Positions 11,693 through 19,500 of a DNA stretch of 47,500 nt are shown one piece after another. Origin of the DNA: Symbiodinium natans (Eukaryota; Sar; Dinophyceae; Suessiales; Symbiodiniaceae). Positions within the stretch are counted from its first letter, which is position 1, and each line of letters begins with the position of its first letter. The notes beneath the pieces are model-generated. The model was given only the letters and a program-made list of their open reading frames with translations, had not been told where the DNA came from and ran no database searches. The position numbers and the translations under genes are program-made. The stretch lies in NCBI GenBank assembly GCA_905221605.1, contig CAJNDS010002103.1, forward strand, positions 72,081 to 119,580, read 5' to 3'.

Positions 11693-11772
11693 GAATGCAT
11701 CAGTGAGTTTACCGCCAAATTCGAGGCATCGGTGTTGGGTTAGCCTCAACCCTCAACCCGTCCCAGCTCTAA

Positions 11773-11870
11773 GACAGGGGTCGGAATATTTCCTAGTCGT
11801 ATTCCCTTATGGTCCCCTCAGAATTGTACTACACTAATCCCCCACAACACCTGTTCTACTTCTTCAGGCC
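11773..11870 (+). mobile_element. Dispersed short element family D, copy 1
   Basis: A 98-bp segment starting GACAGGGGTCGGAATA, with TCCCTTATGGTCCC near the middle and CTGTTCTACTTCTTCAGGCC at the end. It aligns over its full length with the reverse complement of 37389-37486. Confidence 0.6.
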
Positions 11871-11986
11871 CCTTTCATCAAACGGTCCGAGACCACACGC
11901 TGCACCCCAAGGTCTGGGCCGCGGCTCGCTACCAACTTGGCGAGCTTGCCGCTCCAGTAGGAAACCATCGCAGAGTAGCCAGCCTA

Positions 11987-12117
11987 GCTAGGGGATAGGA
12001 TGAGGGGGACCCTTGGGGACATAGACCCTCTGAATAAGGCCCCTGTTTAAGAGAGCCAGAAGAGGGTTCAGAAGGGTTCCCGTTGAAGGGTCCCCCTTAT
12101 CCTACCCAGGACCTAGC
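11987..12117. mobile_element. Foldback element with AGCTAGGGGATAGGAT ends, copy 1
   Basis: AGCTAGGGGATAGGATGAGG near 11987 pairs with CCTTATCCTACCCAGG and AGCT near 12117. Related sequence, including the GGGGATAGGATT and CTTATCCTACC words, recurs at 38455-38590. Confidence 0.5.
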
Positions 12118-13042
12118 TCGGTGTTCCAAGCGGTAAGCTAGGCTTGGGGAGTGCGCTCCCCTTACCAGGGTGGGCGATTATGTCCCATCACCCCCTGAAA
12201 AAAGGCTCTTTGGAGGGTTTTGAAGTTTACATACCTATAGACCCAGACAGAGCATTCTAGTAGCTACTTTGGGCACCGGTTCATTGGGTTGAGCCCTAAA
12301 CCCTAAACTGCAGCTACCCTAAACCCTAAACCCTCAATCCTAAACCCTAAACCCTATTATGACTACCCCATGAACCTCCAAGTATGGTCTTGAGGGGTTT
12401 GCGGCATGGAAGGCAGCCCCGTAGGCTGGGAGTGACAAAGCTCTTGTGCAGTGACTCAGAGCTTTTGGGGTTTAGGGTTTAGGGTGCAGTGATTTAGGGC
12501 ATTAAGGGTTTAGGGTTTAGGCTTCAGTCATGATCACCCTTGCCCTCGCCCCCCCCCCCCCCCCTCCCAACCCCAAACCCTAAGCCCTAAGCCCTAAACC
12601 CTCCCCCCCGGCCCACAAAAAAATGCGAGTTCATTCGATGATTCTCGGTATCGAAGCACCTACAGCCCTGAGGCCTGATGAAGGCAAAAAACCCTGACCC
12701 CTAAACTCTAAGCCCGAAACCCTATCAACCTCCTTTATTTCTACCTCAACTCAACTCTATAAACAAGTCAGCCCTAAATCAAACTCTATAACCCACTACC
12801 CGGTACTAGCGTTCCAAGTCTCCGAAATACACCCAATACTAACCCTATACACCCTAGATGAAGCCCTACATTACACCCCTAAACGCAAAACCCTTAGGCT
12901 GTTTACATTGTCTCTTCATATGGGTCCTTCATTGGGAACCCTTACATACCCCTTATACACCCTGTAAAACCCAAGAAACACATACGTCAGAACCCTGGAA
13001 AGAAGTTAAAGGACCATATTTCGGGCCGGACCATGAAACACT
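12118..13042. other. Gene-free interval left of the retrotransposon
   Basis: Short telomere-like stretches (12296-12352, 12470-12515), a C16 run (12549-12564) and unassigned sequence. Confidence 0.5.
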
Positions 13043-13292
13043 TACGGTAAGTAAACCCTGAAACCCTAAACCCTGAAGCCTACACCCCGAACCCTAAACC
13101 CCAAACCCCAAACCCTAAACCCTAAACCCTAAACCCTAGCAGAGCCTGGGAGTGAAGCAGCCTTGCGCGCTGGATGTACTTGACGTCCAGGAACCTGAGA
13201 TGCTAGCCCAGAACAGGGTGGAAGGTTGAGGGTTTAGGGTTTAGGGGTTTAGGGGTTTAGGGGTTTAGGGGTTAGGGTTTAGGGTTTAGGGT
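13043..13292. repeat. Telomere-like blocks just left of the retrotransposon
   Basis: C-rich units at 13043-13139 and G-rich TTTAGGGG and TTTAGGG units at 13227-13291. The latter ends about 30 bp before the target duplication. Confidence 0.85.
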
Positions 13293-13318
13293 TCTAGGCT
13301 AGGGTCTACATTTTAGTG

Positions 13319-13323
13319 TAGAA
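13319..13323. repeat. Target-site duplication TAGAA, left copy
   Basis: TAGAA directly precedes the LTR at 13324 and recurs at 24078-24082 directly after the other LTR. Five base pairs is the usual duplication for copia-type integrases, and it fixes the outer LTR boundaries. Confidence 0.9.
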
Positions 13324-13325
13324 AG

Positions 13326-13348
13326 TTAAGTACAACAAAGGTACTTAA
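13326..13348 (-). promoter_or_regulatory. LTR stem-loop (also at 23924-23946)
   Basis: TTAAGTAC and GTACTTAA form a perfect 8-bp stem around a 7-nt loop, close to the end of the LTR in sense orientation. It would be present in both ends of the transcript. A role in end formation, dimerisation or integrase recognition is inference only. Confidence 0.45.
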
Positions 13349-13384
13349 GACAAGGAAAGACGCACAACGGGCACGCCTATTTTC

Positions 13385-13397
13385 CTTGAGCCAAAAT
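13385..13397 (-). promoter_or_regulatory. Spliced-leader-like motif in 3' LTR
   Basis: This is the second copy of the 13-mer ATTTTGGCTCAAG, at the same offset in the other LTR. Confidence 0.6.
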
Positions 13398-13479
13398 ACA
13401 ATCAGTCATCCGAATCTGCTCTCCTAACCCTACTTGGTATGTACAGCTAAACGGTGGTTTGGGGCCAGTTTAGTTAACT

Positions 13480-13490
13480 CCCCCCTTTAG
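13480..13490 (-). promoter_or_regulatory. Polypurine tract of the retrotransposon
   Basis: On the minus strand this reads CTAAAGGGGGG and abuts the 3' LTR exactly. That is the expected place and composition for the plus-strand primer of reverse transcription. It lies 22 bp beyond the ORF2 stop codon. Confidence 0.85.
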
Positions 13491-13512
13491 GAGACAGAAC
13501 GGTGAGACTGGA

Positions 13513-16500
13513 CTAGCAGATTGAGGGCAGGTTGAAACCTGCGCTCAGTAGTGTTGCGCGGTCTGAAGGACTCAAGCGCTCGGCATTTCTGATCAGGAAT
13601 GCTATGGCAACGATTCGTTCTGAAGCCTCACATCCTGTCAGGACTGTGCAGTGGCGTGCTCTGGGATTGAAGAGTGCAGGGTTACACAACATGTGACCCC
13701 ATAGGCTGTCGTCGTTTGGACATTGGACAGTCCCTTCCTCATCTTCTACCCACAATATGGGTCCACTTGTTGGATTCAACGCTACAAGGAGGTTCTTTGA
13801 GCCTTCTGCATTGTTGGAGTCTCGGTGGAGCCCCGCGACTACACCTTGCTGCACGATTATGCTTGAGAACTTGTGTGATGGCATATAACGTCGAAAGAAT
13901 CGACATATCAACGCCGTTGCATATTGAAATTTGTGTGTGTTTGTCTGCAGGCCAAACACTCCTCCTAAGACAAATGCGCCCGCAGAAAATACATGCGAGT
14001 CGTGCCCCGGTGCCCCCCTCTTATCAGGACCATGAGGTAACAGCGTCAGTAGCTGCACCAGATGCTGACAAGTCGGGACCTTTGGGCAACTGCCTGCGAA
14101 GACTTCTGCGGCAAGATTTGCCTCTGCAAGTGCGGCGACGGCAGTTTCCAGGTGGGGTCCATCGCTGGATGCTGTCAAGCCAAACTGTGCGAGAGTATGT
14201 GGCCATTCTGCAGGTGGAATGACTTTTGTTAGGCCATTAGCTATCTGAGATTCGCTCTTGCAGTACACGGCAGTGACTTGTGGCGACTCTAGCTGTTCAG
14301 ACATTGATGCAATGTTGACCCTGTGGACTCGATTGCAGTGTCTCAGCTTCGCCGAATAGCCTGTAGCCAGGACTTTGAGCAAGGTCTCGTTGTCTTGATG
14401 GAATACGACGTCGATAGCACGACCGAGGAGATGCTCCATCATGACCTGAATGTTCAAGGCCTCACCAAACATGGCGGAAGCCATTGCTATGGCCTCAGCC
14501 TCGGGAGTGCTTCTTGCAACACTCGTCTGTTTCTTAGATGCCCACCACAGCGGAAAGCGGAAATCTGTTGACCCTATAGTCATGTAGATCCCGCTCGTCG
14601 ATTTTGCACTATGCGGACAAGAGGCGAAATCACTGTCAGTGAAGATGTGGATCTGGGGAGCTTCGTGATGGTTCACAGTAGCAGCTAAACATAAGCCTGT
14701 TGTACCGTGAAGATACGAAATCAGGCGAAGTAACTGCTTGTCTTCCCATTTAGTCCACGCGGCCACTCGTGACGCTAACCGACCGATTATGAAACACAGA
14801 TCAGGGCGAGCCAACCGACCCAGCCAAAGTGCTTTCATAAGTACCTTTGCAGCTACATGGCTCAGTGTGCCGGGTTGCTGCAGGTCCTCATCTGACATTA
14901 ACGCCTCGGACAAACTTGGGGTTGTGACGTTACGGAGCTTTGCCTTTGGGACATCAGCAAGCTCGCAGTACGCCTCGACGACCTGCTCTGCGAAAGCAGA
15001 CATATCAAGCACAAGAGTTGTGAAGTCACTGCCTCGTTGGATTCGGTGACCTCTGCCAAGGATCCGTGCATTCGAGGCTTCGATGTAACATTCGTCTTCC
15101 AGCTTGATATGCGCTCTCAGCCTTTTCCAAAACTGTGCATGAAGATGCTTTGCTCCCGACAACGTTAGGTCATCTACATACACGTTAAGTAGCAGGGTAT
15201 GGGAACCCATTTGAAAGATGAAGTTTGAAGGAAACAAATCCATCTCAATGCCACCAAAGGAAGTGAGAACAGAGGCTAGGTGTTTCTGCCATAGTTTGCC
15301 AGCAAGCGGATGGCCATATAAGCTTCGCTTCAACCTTACCACCAACTTCGACCCTGATGGGTACGCTTTGTGCCATGTGTCCAACCACAGCTCCTCGGGG
15401 AGGATAACCCATGTGTCGGGCTCTCCTGCCTCAGCGAGGTCAGCTTGAAGAAACGCCTGAATGGCATCTGCAAGGCTCACTGCGTTTCCATCTTGGCAGC
15501 CGAAAAACAATGCGATGTTAAGGGCAACCAAGGAAGTTGGTGTGGTAGCCACGTCTTCAAAAAGAACATGGTTTCCGAACTGGTCAAAAATGCAGTCCCC
15601 CCTGTACACGATTCTCCCTTTGAACTTGTGTTCATGCTCAGGGAGTTCGAAATGTTTTATCCCACATAATGTGAGAAGCTCTGCAATTTTGAGTTTACGG
15701 TTTTGCCGTTTTGCATCGGCACGCAAGGAAGACAAAAGACAGACTGTCAAATCATCCCACGTTCCGTTAGAACGTAACCCTTCTGCCTCCTTCTTCACGG
15801 CTGCAACTCCGCGCGGGTCTGCTTTCCATTCCCGCTTTGTTAAGTTCTTCGTGACCATGGAGGGGATGTGGCGATGGTAGCGTTGCGGATACCACGCTTC
15901 GACGATGTTGTGAGCGAGCTCTCGTGGGTATGCGTCAGTCTGCTTTGTTTGTGAGCCTTCGGCGGCCTCGTGCTGGTGGCTACCGTCACATTGCAGTTGT
16001 CCAAGAAATTGAACAAGTCGCAGATCATTAGTGGCTACGCTCCAGGGCTTGCGGATTGGATGCTCTCGGCCCTTCACTCCAGCCATGCAGCCATCAAAAG
16101 ACACTTTGTGTAGACCATGTTCATCCTGAAATTCTTTCCATTCAGGGAGATCCCACCAGCCGGACCCTTTGGGCCACTCGACTGCGATCCTTCCATGATT
16201 TGCGATGGCAGTTGCGAGTACCTTGCGGGCATACAAGAACATAAGCTTGCTCTTCTCTTGGCGATTCCGAAGACCCTTTCCGTACTTCGCCCCATGCCTA
16301 TGGACGTTCATGTTCTGCCACGGACTGAACTCGGTGCACGGCAATGAGAGCCACACATCACAACCTGGCGATGCTTCGACCTGACCTTGAACTTGTTTGA
16401 CATGTTCTTCGTTGGACAAATCAATCATGCTTCGGCATAAGCGGATACTGTTGATGCCAATTTCGGATGCAGCTTGCGAAAGCTCTGAACTGTCGCCACA

Positions 16501-19500
16501 CGCATATTCGAACAACACATCCTTGCCTATGAGCGTTTGCACCTTTCTTTGGCGGACTCTTTCCCTGTTGGCATCGACAAAGACTTGCGTCACACCGAGC
16601 TCGACCTTCGCAACAAGACCTTCTACAGCGGGCTCACTCGAAGGGTGGAGACCAACGCCTTCGGGGAGCTCAGCTGGAGGAACTGGCTCAGGGGGCTTGG
16701 ACGTCAACGCAATCCTATCAGCCTTTATCAGGGCATCGAATCTTGCTCGGCATTTAGGACTATGCTTCACGGAATCGAAAGTGCACGCTTTGCATCCTGG
16801 TGTGGCACCGAACTTAAGAATGCGTTCAAGCGTAATGTACTCTGCGCGCCTTCGAGGAGGATCAGCAGGGGACAATGAGCTGAATGGTATGTCCAGCGCT
16901 GTGATAGCCTCAAGTTTGGGATCCTGGAACACGCGAAGAGCAAGATCCGCCGCGGCCTTTAGCGGGAAGGTCTCAGTCTCTGGGACATGCACTTCCGCAT
17001 ATGGCACGGGGATCATGTCCCTATACCCAATCGACTTGGACTTGACGGCTTCATAGTCTAGCACCCAGATCACGTCACGATACACAAATCCGTGCTCAAA
17101 CCTCCAACCTGCAAATAGTCCGGGAGCAGTTGTAGCTTCGAACTTATGCCTGCGGCTGGGGTCATGGATCCTGTAATGCACCAACTGTCCCAAGGGAAGC
17201 CTTGGGCCTTCGAATGGGGAACCAGTTGCAACCTCGAAACGCGACTTGTCTTTGCCCTGCCACGGTACAACTGTCAAAGTCTGCGCGGCAAACTGCACGG
17301 ACACATGCCACAGATCTGGAACCACATGGAACCCAGCAGCCAAATGCACCGCGCGAGTCGATTCCTCGAGAGTTCTTATCTCTCTCTCAAGTTGGGCGTT
17401 GTGTGGAAATCTGTTTTCTAGGGTCGCTTCATGCACCCATCCTATTTGTGAGACGGCAGCTATTAACTCCTTTGCATCATCAGCCTTACACAACACGTTC
17501 GGGAGGTGCTTGTATCGGGCGCCTACAAAGGTAAGGAGGTTCTGAGCTGCTCTCTCAGCTGTGCGCGCACAGACAAAAGCTCGCAGTGCACCACTATATT
17601 CATCCCTGATGACATGGACTGCATGCTCACGCTTCGAAGGGATTATATAGTCTGTTGCAATCCTCTCGCCAAACTGTTCAGCAGGAGGCAAGTCACCTCT
17701 GTCTTCGAGAGGCTCTGCACGCTTCTTGGTGACTCTTTGTCGATACATGCGGCTTCGCTGACATATCTCACAGTAGGGATTCTTAGGGATATGCGTCAAC
17801 TTGTGTGCCATTGAAGAGGCCTCCTTGATGAGTTGCTTCTGACGTTCTGATGTTACGTCCTCTCCTGAGTCCGACCCAGAACCTGGCGGAATGGCAGGTG
17901 GAGGAAGTGGAGGTGGCGGGACCTCGGGTTCTACTGGAGCAGGAGGTTCCGGAGCCTTCGCTGCTTCAGCAGGTTTAGGAGCTTTTGCACCTTTGACCTT
18001 GTCCTTTGGACTTGGTTTAGCCTTTGGCTTTCTTGCTGAAGAGGACTTTGCCCTAGACTTCAGCTCGTCATCAGAGTCAGGTGGAGGATCTCTAGACCCG
18101 GAGGCGGTCTTTGACGGCACCCCTGGATCCTGCAACAACTCAAGCAAGGTAGACTCCTCCGTGATATGCGGCGAGGGTCGATACGTGGTGTGCCGTGAAG
18201 GCTCTATGGTAGTGCGTGCAAGAGGCTTTGCCTTTCTAGCATCGCTCATGAAGCCAGGCATCGCAACAGTGGAAGGCGAGACGAATCTGACCTGTTCCCT
18301 GAAGATTGGAACATTTCCCTCAACTCTATCGGCACATATGGCGGATTCTTCAATGACCTGAACGTGTTCGACACTCGACAGGAACATCGGAAGCTTTCCT
18401 GGCAACCATACAAACGGCATAGACTTTGTCTCTACCAGCTCACCAAGTGATTTTACACTAGGGCAGTTGTCCAGGAGATATGCAGAATTGTTTCCTAGAA
18501 TGGAACCCTCGAAGCCAAGCATGAGCCCTGAATCAACGACACCATTCCCTGTGGAAAAGGATACTGTGGGTGCCTGTTCGGCCATGTGTGCGTATGCGTC
18601 TTCAGGAATGCCTTGTTCATTGAGGGCTTCACGACTCTCTAGGGATCTACCTGCACCACTATCAGCGATCCACTCGTGGTAGAACCATCCCTGTTGCGGG
18701 TGCTGATGCTGAGATGCTACAAGCAACGGAGTGACAGTGGCGGGACAGGCAGGAGCGCAGATGTTGCTGAACACAGTAAACCACCCCGAAACGAACTGGA
18801 AGAACCTACTCAATCCTGAACGCTTCCAAAAGGTTGTCTTGCTCGGTGTGGAGGAACCATCGACCGAGGCACCCCGCGCCGTAGTGGGAAGCAGCAGGGC
18901 GACAGCTGCGGCAGAGCTCTTTGCCGTAGCGCTAGCTCCAGTAGTCTTTGACCCTGGGGCCTTGTTACCGGGAGAGGTCTCATGCGAAAACGGACAATTC
19001 TCACCCCGGTTACACGTTCCCTTTGGGAAGAACAGGCATGGTACGGTAGCTTTGGGGGCATTTCCTTTGCTTGGGGCTTTGCCTTCAGCTTTGGAGCCCT
19101 GGCCTTTACCGCCTGATTTCGCCTTTGGCTTGTTTGGTGTTTTCTGTGAATCTGCACCCTTACCACTCCCTTTACCCCCCTTTCCCTTGCCATCCTTGTC
19201 TTTCCCATCCTTCCCAGAACCTTTGGTCTTGGCCGGAGGGGCTGGATTGGCAGGAGTGGGCTTGTCCGGCTTATCGCGGGAACGCTCCTCTTTCTTTGGG
19301 GCGGGAGCAGCTTTGGCTTTGGGCTTGATGAGAGTGTCACGAATTGACTCTTCGTTTGCTTCTTCTCTCAGCTCATCTAGCAATTCGACAAGCTGCGACC
19401 ACAACCACGCAAAGGTTCGCTTGTTGCTACCTGGATTGGAGTCTTTGATCTTGTCGACTGCTCTGGAAAGAAGCCTGCAGTGCTTGAGCTTGGAGTATAA

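Larger units (their letters stand above)
13324..13479 (-). repeat. 3' LTR of the copia-type element
   Basis: This is the second 156-bp long terminal repeat, identical to 23922-24077. It lies directly beyond the polypurine tract and only 33 bp past the stop codon of ORF2, so 3' end formation must occur inside the LTR. It carries the same spliced-leader-like 13-mer (13397 to 13385 on the minus strand) and the same terminal stem-loop (13326-13348). Confidence 0.95.
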
